From Enterobacteriaceae bacterium 4M9 (GTDB taxonomy: Bacteria; Pseudomonadota; Gammaproteobacteria; Enterobacterales; Enterobacteriaceae): DNA of 64,000 bases. The stretch is from positions 3,844,001 through 3,908,000 of the forward strand of contig JAADJJ010000001.1 in the NCBI GenBank assembly GCA_010092695.1, written 5' to 3'. This document shows, piece by piece, positions 20,859-31,210 of this stretch; position 1 is the first letter of the stretch; each line of letters opens with the position of its first letter. The position numbers and the translations under genes were made by a program. The notes under the pieces are model-generated. The model was not told where the DNA came from. It saw nothing but the letters and a program-made list of their open reading frames with translations, and ran no database searches.

Positions 20859-20891
20859 TTCTGGTTGGCAAAGTAATTCGACCAACCAGAA
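20859..20891 (+). terminator. Intercistronic hairpin between stbA and stbB
   Basis: A perfect 10-bp inverted repeat (TTCTGGTTGG / CCAACCAGAA) with a 13-base loop lies 8 bases after the stbA stop and lacks a T-run. It may partly terminate or protect the stbA mRNA, so that the major subunit is made in excess over chaperone and usher, as in other fimbrial operons. Confidence 0.45.
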
Positions 20892-20931
20892 TACCTCATG
20901 ATACAAACTTATTGATAATTACGGGCGAAGG

Positions 20932-21639
20932 ATGCGCACATATTTTACTCTATTCACGACCTTTTTAATATTTTTCAGCCAACACGTATCTGCCAGCGTG
21001 GTGATGACTGGCACACGTATTATTTACCCAGCGCAGGCTCGCGAAAAAACCGTTCAGTTAAGAAATACCGCCCAACAACCTTATATTGTCCAAATCCAGA
21101 CGGATGATGGAAAACGAAGCGACACCGTTGACGCTGAAGGGGATTTTGTCATTACTCCGCAGATATTTCGCATGGAGCCTAATGCCGGGCAATCGATTCG
21201 CTTGATATACAAAGGTAACGCTTTACCCCAGGATCGCGAATCCCTTTTTTACTTGAACTTTACTCAACTGCCCGCTTCAAAAGCGGCCCAGCAAAGTAGT
21301 AATCAGCTGGTTTTAGCTATCACCAATCGTGTAAAAATTTTCTATCGGCCGGCCGGGCTCGCCAAACAGCAGGCAGACACAGCGCAACGACTCTCTTTTA
21401 GCCTGAACGGTAAAAAAATTAAAGTCACTAACCCTGGCGGCTATTTTGCCGTTGTACGGCGCGCAACTTTACTGACGCAAAATGGTGAAATTCTTCTGGC
21501 TGACTCAGCGATGGTATCACCAAAATCTTTTTCTGAATGGACACCGTCTAAACCCATAAACAGCCTTAAAGGTGCGCGTCTTCGCCTGGTTTTAGTTAAT
21601 GACTACGGTATGGATACCGTCACTGAACGCCTCCTGTGA
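20932..21639 (+). CDS. stbB: Periplasmic fimbrial chaperone, StbB-like
   Basis: A 235-residue PapD-family chaperone with a signal peptide ending at about residue 21 (HVSA). It has the family hallmarks: TRIIYPA near the start of domain 1, the conserved RIF/P segment around FRMEPNAGQSIRLIY, and a C-terminal domain with the NPGGYF motif. It donates a G1 strand to pilins and delivers them to the usher. GAAGG lies just before the ATG. The operon contains a second chaperone (25576-26304), so this one probably serves the major subunit. Confidence 0.82.
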   Translation: MRTYFTLFTTFLIFFSQHVSASVVMTGTRIIYPAQAREKTVQLRNTAQQPYIVQIQTDDGKRSDTVDAEGDFVITPQIFRMEPNAGQSIRLIYKGNALPQDRESLFYLNFTQLPASKAAQQSSNQLVLAITNRVKIFYRPAGLAKQQADTAQRLSFSLNGKKIKVTNPGGYFAVVRRATLLTQNGEILLADSAMVSPKSFSEWTPSKPINSLKGARLRLVLVNDYGMDTVTERLL

Positions 21640-21696
21640 CGACACAAAATTATTGAATAGAAAATACAATAATCACAGCACCGGAGGCGTAACAGA

Positions 21697-24219
21697 ATGA
21701 AATACATAGCTGTTTTTTTAACTGTTATGGCATCAATTCCTGCAACGCCGGCAGCCGATATGAATAACAAATCATCATCTGCCTCCCCGGCTTCTGATGA
21801 TTATATTTTCGAGCCTGAGTTATTTCGGGGTGGGCGGTTCAGCGAGTCCACACTTGCCCAACTCACAAAAAGCAACATCGCCGCGGGTTCATATAAAGTC
21901 GATGTCTATGTAAATACTAACTACATCGATGTATTGACTATTGATTTTGTCTCCCAGAGCGATGGCTCTGTTGTTCTGTGTGTGCAACCTGAATTTTTTA
22001 AGCGTGCGGGAATAAAATTCTCTGCGCAGACGATGATACACACACAAAACGACAGCGGATGTGTCATTTTTAGCCAGGTCGTAAAAGATAGCAGTGTTGA
22101 CATGAATATGGCCCAACTGCGTCTTAACCTGAGTGTTCCACAAACGGACATGAACGTTGCTCCACGCGGCTATGTAAACCCAGAGGATTTAGTTACCGGT
22201 AGCTCCATTGGGTTTATTAATTACATAACTAACTATTATCACGTCTCTTATACAGGAAATAACAGCACCGCTCAGGACTCCGCATGGGTGTCATTGAATG
22301 GTGGATTAAATATGGGGAAGTGGCAGTACCGACAGTTATCAAATTTTACCTGGAGCCGAAGTGGAGGACGCGACTGGAAGAACATTCGTAGTTATGTCCA
22401 AAGGCCGTTGCCGAACCTAAGAAGTCAGCTGGAGATGGGCGAGCTTATCACCTCAGGGCGCTTCTTTTCCGGTATGAACTATAACGGGTTCAGCCTCGCA
22501 ACAGACGACAGAATGCTCCCTGATTCAATGCGCGGCTATGCCCCTGTGATTCGCGGCGTGGCGGTCACCAACGCCAAAGTGTCTGTACATCAGAATGGCC
22601 AGCAAATCTATCAGACGACCGTATCACCTGGTGCGTTTGAAATTACCGATCTCTACCCTACCAGCTACAGCGGCGACCTTGATGTTGAGGTTACCGAGGC
22701 AGACGGTTCCGTCAGTCACTTCAGCGTTCCCTTTGCTGCTGTGCCGGAATCCATGAGGCCGGGCATCTCTCGTTATAATGTTGAGATTGGGAGAACGCGT
22801 GACAGTGGTAGTGAATCGTTGTTCAGCGATATCATTTGGCAACATGGTTTGAATAACACGATTACCGTGAACAGCGGCCTGCGAATAGCCGATTCTTACC
22901 AGGCAGTGATGCTCGGTGGGGTTTATGGCAGTTGGCTGGGTGCGTTTGGGATGGATATGACCTGGTCACATGCTTCGCTTCCTGATACGGGTTACACCGA
23001 AGGATGGATGACGCATCTGTCCTGGAGCAAAACATTTCAGGAAACAAATACGACCGTCTCTCTTGCAGGTTATCGCTACTCCACCAGCGGTTATCGGGAT
23101 TTAAGCGATGTACTCGGCGTGCGCCATAGTGCGAACTCAGAAAATAGCTGGCAATCAACAAGCTATCTCCAACAGTCCAGGTTTGATATTTCTCTGAGCC
23201 AGAGTCTGGGACAGCTTGGCAATGTATTTTTATCGGGTTCGACGCAAAATTATCGTGACGATCGCAGCCGGGACACGCAACTGCAGTTTGGTTACAGTAA
23301 TAGTTTTTATGGGATTGGTACTAACATTTCCATCGCACGCCAGCGCATGGGAAATTACAATGACAGTGGCAGCATGCAGACCCTCACTTCATTGTCTTTT
23401 TCAATCCCGTTAGGAAAATCAGGAGCATACGCTCCAATGCTGAGTACGTCCTTGACACATTCCACCGATGGCGGCGAGCAATATCAAAGCTCACTGTCAG
23501 GGGTTATTGATGAGAAACAAACCACAAACTACGGTATTAATGTTAGCCGCGATCAGGAATACAAGAACACGGTGTTCAGCGGCAACCTGCAAAAACGGTT
23601 CACGAATACCACGTTAGGGATGAATGCATCAAAAGGAGAGGGTTACTGGCAGGCATCAGGTAATGCTCAGGGCGCAATGGCAATTCACTCCGGCGGTATC
23701 ACTTTTGGCCCTTATCTTAGCGATACCTTTGTGCTGGTTGAGGCCAAAGGCGCTGAAGGTGCAAAAGTGCTCAACTCTCAACAAGTGGCTATTGATAGCA
23801 ACGGGTATGCACTTATACCGTCCATTACACCGTATCGCTACAACAGGGTAACGCTGGATCCGCAGAATATGGATGGTAATGCCGAATTAGTGGACAGCGA
23901 GAAGCGTATTGCGCCTGTTGCCGGTTCGGCAAGTAAACTGGTATTCCGTACCCGCAGCGGTACGGCGCTATTAATTAAGTCTCGTTTTCCCGATGGTGAA
24001 GTCCTCCCCCTTGGCGCTGATGTCCTTGACGAAAGCGGCAACATAATTGGAATGACCGGCCAGGGCGGACAAATATATGTTCGCAGTGAAAAAAATAAGG
24101 GGCACCTTACCGTGCGCTGGGGCGAAGAGGCTGAAGATCGTTGTTATTTGCCTTTTGACATATCCCACACTGACAATGAGCAGCCTATGGTCAGATTATC
24201 ATCAATATGTTCACGTTAA
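21697..24219 (+). CDS. stbC: Outer-membrane fimbrial usher, StbC-like
   Basis: An 840-residue FimD/PapC-family usher. It has a signal peptide, an N-terminal chaperone-binding domain starting with the typical FEPELF motif, and a 24-strand beta-barrel region containing MLPDSMRGYAPVIRGVA, the conserved signature before the plug. Two C-terminal domains end with paired cysteines (RCYLPF and SICSR). GGAGG lies about 10 bases before the ATG. Length is normal for the family and no frame damage is seen. It forms the secretion pore through which StbA and StbD would be assembled. Confidence 0.88.
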   Translation: MKYIAVFLTVMASIPATPAADMNNKSSSASPASDDYIFEPELFRGGRFSESTLAQLTKSNIAAGSYKVDVYVNTNYIDVLTIDFVSQSDGSVVLCVQPEFFKRAGIKFSAQTMIHTQNDSGCVIFSQVVKDSSVDMNMAQLRLNLSVPQTDMNVAPRGYVNPEDLVTGSSIGFINYITNYYHVSYTGNNSTAQDSAWVSLNGGLNMGKWQYRQLSNFTWSRSGGRDWKNIRSYVQRPLPNLRSQLEMGELITSGRFFSGMNYNGFSLATDDRMLPDSMRGYAPVIRGVAVTNAKVSVHQNGQQIYQTTVSPGAFEITDLYPTSYSGDLDVEVTEADGSVSHFSVPFAAVPESMRPGISRYNVEIGRTRDSGSESLFSDIIWQHGLNNTITVNSGLRIADSYQAVMLGGVYGSWLGAFGMDMTWSHASLPDTGYTEGWMTHLSWSKTFQETNTTVSLAGYRYSTSGYRDLSDVLGVRHSANSENSWQSTSYLQQSRFDISLSQSLGQLGNVFLSGSTQNYRDDRSRDTQLQFGYSNSFYGIGTNISIARQRMGNYNDSGSMQTLTSLSFSIPLGKSGAYAPMLSTSLTHSTDGGEQYQSSLSGVIDEKQTTNYGINVSRDQEYKNTVFSGNLQKRFTNTTLGMNASKGEGYWQASGNAQGAMAIHSGGITFGPYLSDTFVLVEAKGAEGAKVLNSQQVAIDSNGYALIPSITPYRYNRVTLDPQNMDGNAELVDSEKRIAPVAGSASKLVFRTRSGTALLIKSRFPDGEVLPLGADVLDESGNIIGMTGQGGQIYVRSEKNKGHLTVRWGEEAEDRCYLPFDISHTDNEQPMVRLSSICSR

Positions 24220-24235
24220 ATAAGCCGGAGCGAAA

Positions 24236-25579
24236 ATGAAAAAGCATAGCGTATTGATGCTGCGATTATTTATTGGTCTGATGCTGCTTATCGCTGCGAC
24301 TCCTGGGTGGAGCAGATGTACAAAAACCAACGCCTCGCAAACCGAAGACGACCGTACGGCAATTATTCCCTTCGGCAAGGTTAACCTGACGGATACCTAC
24401 TTTATTCCCGTAGGTTCATTGTTAGCCAGTGTCGTGGTACCACCGACCAACTACACCTACGGTGGCGCAACGGCTTCTACGGTGCTCTGGGAGTGTGATG
24501 AAGCTGACCTTCCAGGTATTTATTTTCTTGTTGCGACTAATGGTGACGATCGCGTCGGCGGATTCTATGATCTTGGCGCCGTCGATGGACTGACGGACGT
24601 TTATGCCACCTGGTTTGCTTATGTCGGATTACGCCAGACGATGGGAGGCGTAACCCTGACCCGCTACTGGCAGAAATTGCCATTGAGCAGCTGGAATACA
24701 ACGTCGAACGGTAAAATACAAATTCGCCTCCAGGATATCCCTCCGCTTCAGGCTGAGCTATATCGTATTAGCACCCTCCCCGGCACGTCGGCTAAATCCT
24801 CCTACTGCGGAAATAACAATACGGATGGCAGAGGTATTGCCTATGGTAAAAGCGTCGGGACGATATATTCATGTATACAACCTAATAGCTATATCCAACT
24901 TTCTGGGGATTCTTCTGTCTCTTTCGCTTTTGCGCGCGATATGGTTGGGCAAGACAGCGCTACGTATTTTAATTTCTGGGGCGCTGATAATGGCTTTGGC
25001 TACGGGATGCGTACCGGTAACTCAATTTATAGCGTGGCGACCTGTGTTGCCCGTAGCGCCGACCCCGTTGTCATGCTGCCGACAATCTCGACTGTCGACC
25101 TGAACGCGGGTATGGAGGTCAACGCTCCCTTTTCGGTACAGGTCGAATGTAGCGATGCGGTTAAGTCTGGCGTAGGCGACACCCAGACGGCGCTGGGTAT
25201 CCAGGTTTCTGAAGGCGCATACAGCGCGGCTCAAACGTTGGGCCTGGTCAATAGCAGTGGCGGGGTAACCGCTCTGGTTTCAGATAATTACGCCTCACCA
25301 AATATGGCGAAAGGAGTAGGCATTACGCTTGCGCACAGCGATAACCCTGGAACGCCATTGATCTTTGTCGGACAACCCGGCATAGCCACGCTCACGCCGG
25401 GTGGAAATAGCGCGGGTTGGTACCCGGTGTTGTTAGGCGCTAAAGCGGCTGGCAGCGTCACCAGCGGCTACACTTACTATACCCACACCTTCATTGCCAC
25501 GTTGAAAAAACTCAATGGACAGACGGTCACGGCGGGTAAAGTGCATGCGACAGCTTATGTACTGGTGAGAATGCAATGA
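24236..25579 (+). CDS. stbD: Fimbrial tip adhesin, StbD-like
   Basis: A 447-residue two-domain fimbrial protein with a signal peptide ending near TPGWS (about residue 26). The N-terminal lectin-like part (about 27-275) has several Cys (C28, then in VLWECDEA, SYCGNNN and YSCIQP). The C-terminal pilin domain begins near VATCVARS, contains VQVECSD, and ends TAYVLVRMQ. This layout is that of tip adhesins such as FimH or StbD. The ligand cannot be read from sequence. The stop codon overlaps the stbE start (ATGA), indicating translational coupling. Confidence 0.78.
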   Translation: MKKHSVLMLRLFIGLMLLIAATPGWSRCTKTNASQTEDDRTAIIPFGKVNLTDTYFIPVGSLLASVVVPPTNYTYGGATASTVLWECDEADLPGIYFLVATNGDDRVGGFYDLGAVDGLTDVYATWFAYVGLRQTMGGVTLTRYWQKLPLSSWNTTSNGKIQIRLQDIPPLQAELYRISTLPGTSAKSSYCGNNNTDGRGIAYGKSVGTIYSCIQPNSYIQLSGDSSVSFAFARDMVGQDSATYFNFWGADNGFGYGMRTGNSIYSVATCVARSADPVVMLPTISTVDLNAGMEVNAPFSVQVECSDAVKSGVGDTQTALGIQVSEGAYSAAQTLGLVNSSGGVTALVSDNYASPNMAKGVGITLAHSDNPGTPLIFVGQPGIATLTPGGNSAGWYPVLLGAKAAGSVTSGYTYYTHTFIATLKKLNGQTVTAGKVHATAYVLVRMQ

Positions 25580-26304
25580 TGAAGAAGCGTGTTGCAATCG
25601 CGTTTTTATGTTTGCTGTTTGCCGCACCACTTCACGCGGGCATTATGGCTGCTGCAACGCGCGTAATTTACCCGCAAGGCCATCGCGAAGTCAGCCTTAT
25701 GCTGGCCAATACCAATAAATATCCCGTCATTGTTCAAAGCTGGGTCGATAATGGCGAAGGCGATCCTGAATCTAACCAGGCTCCCTTTGTTGTATTGCCG
25801 GCAGTTTTTCGCCTTTCGCCGGGCGAGAGGCAAGGGTTACGTATTATTTACAACCAGGATAAGCTCCCGTCAGATCGTGAATCTGTCTTCTGGCTCAATC
25901 TTTATGAGATCCCGCCAGTGACCGATAAACAATCTCAGCAATCACGTCTGACGCTGGCGATGAATACTCAGCTTAAGTTGTTCTGGCGCCCTAAGGCTAT
26001 TACCGCCACCCTGAAGGATGTTGTGAGTCAGCTGACCTTCAGACTGGTACAAGATAATAGCGGATGGGCAATTGCCGTTAATAATCCCACGCCGTTGAAT
26101 ATCTCTTTTACCTCGATTGCGCTTGTCAACGATACCGTAGAGCAAGGCACGCTCTCGCAGATGGATATGATGACAAGAGCGTTCAGCGAGAAGCGTTACC
26201 CATTAGAAGCCGCTAACGCGACGCTTAAAGAGGGTAAAATCCGGTATCGATATTTGAATGAAGACGGTGCTTCAATAGAGAAAACCGTTCCTTTGGGTAG
26301 ATAA
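25576..26304 (+). CDS. stbE: Second periplasmic fimbrial chaperone, StbE-like
   Basis: A 242-residue PapD-family chaperone with a signal peptide ending near PLHA (about residue 21), then ATRVIYPQGHREVSLM, the FRLSPGERQGLRIIY motif, and a C-terminal domain with the NPTPLNISF segment. It starts within the stbD stop codon (a second ATG at 25579 is possible). A dedicated second chaperone next to the adhesin suggests that it handles StbD. It is the last gene before the IS3-type element, and only 15 bases separate its stop from the IS end. Confidence 0.82.
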   Translation: MMKKRVAIAFLCLLFAAPLHAGIMAAATRVIYPQGHREVSLMLANTNKYPVIVQSWVDNGEGDPESNQAPFVVLPAVFRLSPGERQGLRIIYNQDKLPSDRESVFWLNLYEIPPVTDKQSQQSRLTLAMNTQLKLFWRPKAITATLKDVVSQLTFRLVQDNSGWAIAVNNPTPLNISFTSIALVNDTVEQGTLSQMDMMTRAFSEKRYPLEAANATLKEGKIRYRYLNEDGASIEKTVPLGR

Positions 26305-26391
26305 ACGTCTCTCGCAATATGTAGTGGTTTACTGAATTTGGCCACCTGAACAGAGGTGATATGCTCACCTCAGAACAAAGCAGGTGTCCCA

Positions 26392-27560
<1,169 letters not shown>

Positions 27561-27568
27561 CCACTACA

Positions 27569-28399
27569 AACCGGCGTCATGAGGAAAACTGGAAGCTGAT
27601 GGATGAGGCTTGCAGAAGGAAAGGAAAGACGCCGCCAACATACCAGTCAAAACCAGCGTCGACAGCAACAAAGGCAACGCATCTTTCATTCATTAAGGCG
27701 CTTCTCAGAGCAGCAGAACGCGAATGGAAGATGCTTGATAAAGCGCCTGTTATCAAGGTCCCACAACCGAAGAATAAGCGCATAAGATGGCTTGAGCCCC
27801 AGGAAGCAAAAAGGCTGATTGATGAATGTCCTGAGCCGCTTAAATCGGTTGTTGAATTTGCTTTAGCTACTGGACTGAGGAGGTCTAACATCATCAATCT
27901 GGAGTGGCAACAGATTGATATGCAGCGCCATGTGGCATGGATCAATCCAGAAGAAAGCAAGTCAAACCGGGCGATTGGTGTAGCACTGAACGATACTGCG
28001 TGCCGCGTCCTGAAAAGACAAATCGGCAATAATAAAAGATGGGTATTCGTCTATAAGGAAAGCAGCACAAAGCCGGACGGAACAAAAACACCCGTCGTGA
28101 GAAAGATGCGTTATGACGCTAACACAGCATGGAGGGCTGCACTCAAAAGAGCGGGCATCGAAGATTTTCGTTTCCATGACTTACGGCATACATGGGCAAG
28201 CTGGCTGGTTCAGGCTGGCGTGCCAATTTCAGTGCTGCAAGAAATGGGGGGGTGGGAATCAATAGAAATGGTACGCAGATATGCACATCTTGCACCAAAT
28301 CATCTGACAGAGCACGCAAGGCAAATTGACTCGATTTTTGGCACTTCTGTCCCAAATCTGTCCCATTACGAAAAGAATGAGGGAACAAGCGATGCGTAA
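27569..28399 (+). pseudogene. P22-type phage integrase, N-terminus lost to the IS
   Basis: About 276 residues of a tyrosine recombinase are read straight from the right end of the IS element; an open frame extends back into the IS to a TTG at 27557. The missing part is the arm-type DNA-binding and part of the core-binding domain. Catalytic residues remain: Arg in LATGLRRSN, His-x-x-Arg in FHDLRHTW, Trp in GGWESIEM and the Tyr nucleophile in RRYAHLAP. From memory it closely resembles phage P22 Int, which integrates at thrW. Its 3' end faces an att-like sequence at 28414, as in P22. It is probably inactive as an integrase; whether the fragment is translated is unknown. Confidence 0.8.
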
Positions 28400-28413
28400 C
28401 ACATTGATTTATA

Positions 28414-28429
28414 TGGTGCGATAATAGGA
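28414..28429. other. att-like remnant of the thrW 3' end (distal island end)
   Basis: TGGTGCGATAATAGGA matches the first 17 bases of the thrW 3' end at 55934-55950 (TGGTGCCGATAATAGGA) except for one missing C. It has the same orientation and lies 15 bases after the P22-type integrase stop. It is best read as both the attachment site beside the phage integrase and the distal junction of the P4-like island. Confidence 0.65.
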
Positions 28430-28437
28430 ACAGAAAC

Positions 28438-28470
28438 CGATAAATAACATATTGTTATTTATCGATTTTT
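28438..28470 (+). terminator. AT-rich terminator after the att remnant
   Basis: A perfect 12-bp inverted repeat (CGATAAATAACA / TGTTATTTATCG) with a TAT loop is followed by ATTTTT. It could end transcripts coming from the integrase fragment or insulate the island edge. Confidence 0.6.
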
Positions 28471-28487
28471 AATTTTGAAAAATAAAT

Positions 28488-28511
28488 ACTATACACACAA
28501 CTATACACACA
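28488..28511. repeat. Tandem 12-bp repeats, probable integrase arm sites at the distal end
   Basis: ACTATACACACA occurs twice head to tail at 28488-28499 and 28500-28511. The core TATACACA is repeated at exactly the same 12-base spacing and orientation near the P4-type integrase at 55802 and 55814. A matched pair inside both ends of the island is what arm-type binding sites of the same integrase would look like. Confidence 0.6.
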
Positions 28512-28736
28512 TTTTTTTCTGTCTGCTTTTCGAACATCTGACCAGAAAAAGTCTTTTTGTGATTTATGGTTCACACTCTTCACGTCTGTAATTTATAAAA
28601 ATAATTCATGAGGATGGATAGCTATTACCTGTGAAGGATGAATAGGCCAGTGTGAGCTGACCCTGACCCAAAATCCTGAGCCATTCAGAAACAGAATTCC
28701 GGCATGATCTACACTCCCTGAACGGAGATGGTGCCG

Positions 28737-28925
28737 ATGAAAAAATCACGATTCACCGAGGAGCAGATTGTCTTTGCCCTGAAGCAGGCCGAACTGGGTA
28801 CGTCGGTGCCTGAGGTTAAGCGCCTGAAGTCGCTTGAGGAAGAGAACGCAAGACTCAAGAAGCTGCTTGCCGAAGCCATGCTGGATAAGAAGGCTCTTCA
28901 GGTGGCTCTGGGACGAAAGTACTGA
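28737..28925 (+). pseudogene. IS3-family OrfA with internal deletion
   Basis: It starts normally (MKKSRFTEEQI...) and ends with the leucine-zipper-like ENARLKKLLAEAMLDKKALQ. The join VPEV-KRLKS skips about 25 residues that should hold the second half of the helix-turn-helix and the following linker. GGAG lies 9 bases before this ATG. DNA binding is probably lost. Confidence 0.7.
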
Positions 28926-29767
28926 CGACAGACCAGAAGCGGGAAGCCGCTGAGTTTATGTGTGATGCGACCGGTCTGTCGCAACGTCGTGCCTGCCGGC
29001 TTACTGGTTTGTCCCTGTCGACCTGCCGCTATGAGGCTCAGCGTCCGGCGGCTGATGCGCATTTATCAGGGCGCATCACTGAGCTGGCACTGGAGCGCAG
29101 GTGTTTTGGCTCCCGCCGCATCTGGCAGTTACTGCGCCGTGAAGGCCTTCATATTAATCACAAGCGCGTGTACCGCCTTTATCATCTGAGAGGGCTGGGC
29201 GTAAAACGCAGACGACGTCGTAAAGGGCTGGCAACGGAACGTCTACCGCTGCTCCGCCCGGCGGTGCCCAACCTGACCTGGTCGATGGATTTTGTCATGG
29301 ACGCGCTCGCCACCGGTCGCAGGATCAAGTGCCTGACCTGTGTGGACGACTTCACGAAGGAGTGCCTGACAATTACCATCGCATTCGGGATTTCAGGCGT
29401 TCAGGTCACGCGTATTCTGGACAGCATTGCACTGTTTCGAGGCTATCCGGCGACGATAAGAACTGACCAGGGGCCGGAGTTCACCTGCCGCGCACTGGAT
29501 CAATGGGCTTTAGATCATGGTGTTGAGTTGCGCTTAATCCAGCCGGGCAAGCCGACGCAGAACGGATTTATTGAGAGTTTTAATGGGCGATTTCGCGATG
29601 AATGTCTGAATGAGCACTGCTTCAGTGATATCGTTCATGCCAGGAAAGTCATTAATGACTGGCGGCAGGATTATAACGAGTGTCGTGCACATTCAGCACT
29701 GAATTATTAGACGCCATCAGAGTTTGCAGCACGGTGGCGAAATGGAAAATGTGAAGGTAAACAAACC
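28926..29767 (+). pseudogene. IS3-family OrfB transposase with premature stop
   Basis: Read in the -1 frame relative to OrfA, with the recognisable part from about 28958. It has an rve core with WSMDFVMDAL, RTDQGPEF and NGFIESFNGRFRDE as the catalytic D, D, E regions. A TAG stop at 29708-29710 follows HSALNY where the family normally has Gln; after it the frame continues TPSEFAARW for about 18 more codons. It is therefore truncated by a single nonsense change. Confidence 0.7.
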
Positions 29768-30071
29768 GACATTACTAACTGATGGTTGTATCTAATACTG
29801 GGGGCAAGTCATCTCATAGAAGAATAAGCAATGAACTCATATTGACGGAACAATTTTGAGCAAGACATGAGTGTCCTGCATGCAGTTGGTTGTGGGATAA
29901 TGAGTCCATCACCTGTATCCCGCTTATGCTGACGAAGCTAGGAAAGTAGGGCGTCGGTGCGACATCCGAGTTTAAGGAGCACGAGAATGGACAGCCTCAG
30001 CAACTGACCATCTTGCTCTGCATAGTTGTATCGTGGAGCTACTCGATAATGCAGCACCGACACGGTGATGA

Positions 30072-31208
30072 CTAGGGTTTTACATGCTTGAAAGCAGCAT
30101 CCCTTGCCTCCTGAATTTTTTGAATGATCGCTTTTCTTACCTGGTTTTTACTTCCTTCCTCTAGTCGCGATAATCGTTCGATACTGAAATCGAATGTGGT
30201 TCCAGAGAAATTATCATCTCTCGAAGTTTTTCCTGAAAATGAAAATTCAACACCACAGTCGCCAGTATTTGCACCAAATTTGAAAGCATATGTAGCGGTC
30301 ATTTTTATCAAAAAATAATATTGATAGTAGCTCGGTTCATGGAGAAGAAATATTTTACCAAGATCACTACCTCTTATTTGTATTTTGTTGACATAACCTT
30401 CCATCCACTCAATTCGTTGTTCTTTCGGCAGAGCCCCGGCCTCCTGATCACGAATGATCTCGAAGTTGCCGATCTCCTTGAAAGAGAAATCCGGTGTATT
30501 GACAGATGTCAATTGCAGAAAGAAACGGATACGTTCACTGTTTGTGAAGTCATCGAAAAAAATGGATTCAGGTTGTTCGCTCGATGTTATACCTTTTGAT
30601 TTGTAGAACTTACCGATGGCCCCAGTAATAGCATCGTTGAGCTTATTGGTGTCCTTGGATGTTCTGAATCTATTGACCTCAATTTCCAAACCACTACCAG
30701 ATTGTTTAAGCAGTATTTCCCCCGGATAAACAACCTCCTGCTCTATCCAGTCTTTGCTGAAATCTAGTACTCGCAAGGAATATGAAATTAGGACATTTCC
30801 ATCAGGGTCAACTGAAATAGATGGGTCGGAAGCAAACTCACGATCATCTTCAAGTTTAATGCCCTCAATCGTTGAATCGAAGTTATTTAGAATTTCCGAC
30901 CTCCAGTCATCACCTGAAGATGTTAGCTTAAAATTGCAAGACGAATATTTTTTTCCTGACTCTCGAGAAAAGGACTTTTCAACAAGCCTCTTGAATTCGG
31001 CTGGAGTTAGCAAAGAAGCACTCAAGAGTGGTACTGTATCCGATTTGTTGGTACTGCCTATAAATATTCCTTTCTCCTTAAGTGTCTCGGTGATTTCACC
31101 ACTGCTGATGTGCTCACTATTGAGCAAGACTCTCAAACGATCCCCCCACAGAATGGCTCGCTCGTAATCAAATTGTTTGGCAGGGGTTTGTTTACTCAAT
31201 GTGCTCAT
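30072..31208 (-). CDS. Unknown protein, third gene of a putative defence operon
   Basis: A 378-residue soluble protein with no signal peptide or membrane segment. I use the ATG at 31208 (MSTLSKQ...), which has GGAG about 12 bases upstream and follows the previous stop by 2 bases; a TTG two codons earlier is also in frame. The N-terminal 80 residues look like a small helical domain (RLRVLLNSEHISSGEI, then LLTPAEFKRLVEKS). The middle is beta-rich, and a C-terminal helix (KAIIQKIQEARDAAFKH) ends the protein. I recognise no catalytic motif. Tight coupling to a PD-(D/E)xK nuclease suggests a sensor, regulator or DNA-binding partner. By memory it could be the second component of a GAPS4-like anti-phage system, but this is unverified. 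Confidence 0.7.
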   Translation of the reverse strand: MSTLSKQTPAKQFDYERAILWGDRLRVLLNSEHISSGEITETLKEKGIFIGSTNKSDTVPLLSASLLTPAEFKRLVEKSFSRESGKKYSSCNFKLTSSGDDWRSEILNNFDSTIEGIKLEDDREFASDPSISVDPDGNVLISYSLRVLDFSKDWIEQEVVYPGEILLKQSGSGLEIEVNRFRTSKDTNKLNDAITGAIGKFYKSKGITSSEQPESIFFDDFTNSERIRFFLQLTSVNTPDFSFKEIGNFEIIRDQEAGALPKEQRIEWMEGYVNKIQIRGSDLGKIFLLHEPSYYQYYFLIKMTATYAFKFGANTGDCGVEFSFSGKTSRDDNFSGTTFDFSIERLSRLEEGSKNQVRKAIIQKIQEARDAAFKHVKP

Positions 31209-31210
31209 AA

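Larger units (their letters stand above)
28658..29811 (+). mobile_element. Defective IS3-family (IS407-group) element
   Basis: This is an approximate extent, from TGACCCTGACCC on the left to GGGGGCAAGTCA on the right; the ends are only weakly inverted, so the boundaries are uncertain. It contains an orfA with an internal in-frame deletion and an orfB with a premature stop. About 1150 bp is short for the group by roughly the size of the orfA deletion. It borders the three-gene defence-like operon on one side; a second IS3-type remnant (33345-33503) borders the other. Confidence 0.65.

Noticed and set aside
28488..28511. Tandem 12-bp repeats as a possible CRISPR or plasmid iteron set
   Set aside because: There are only two copies, and the same motif pair at the other island end fits integrase arm sites better.
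29812..30071. 260-bp stretch after the IS407-type element as a possible small gene or RNA
   Set aside because: I see no ribosome site, motif or stable hairpin that would support a call.
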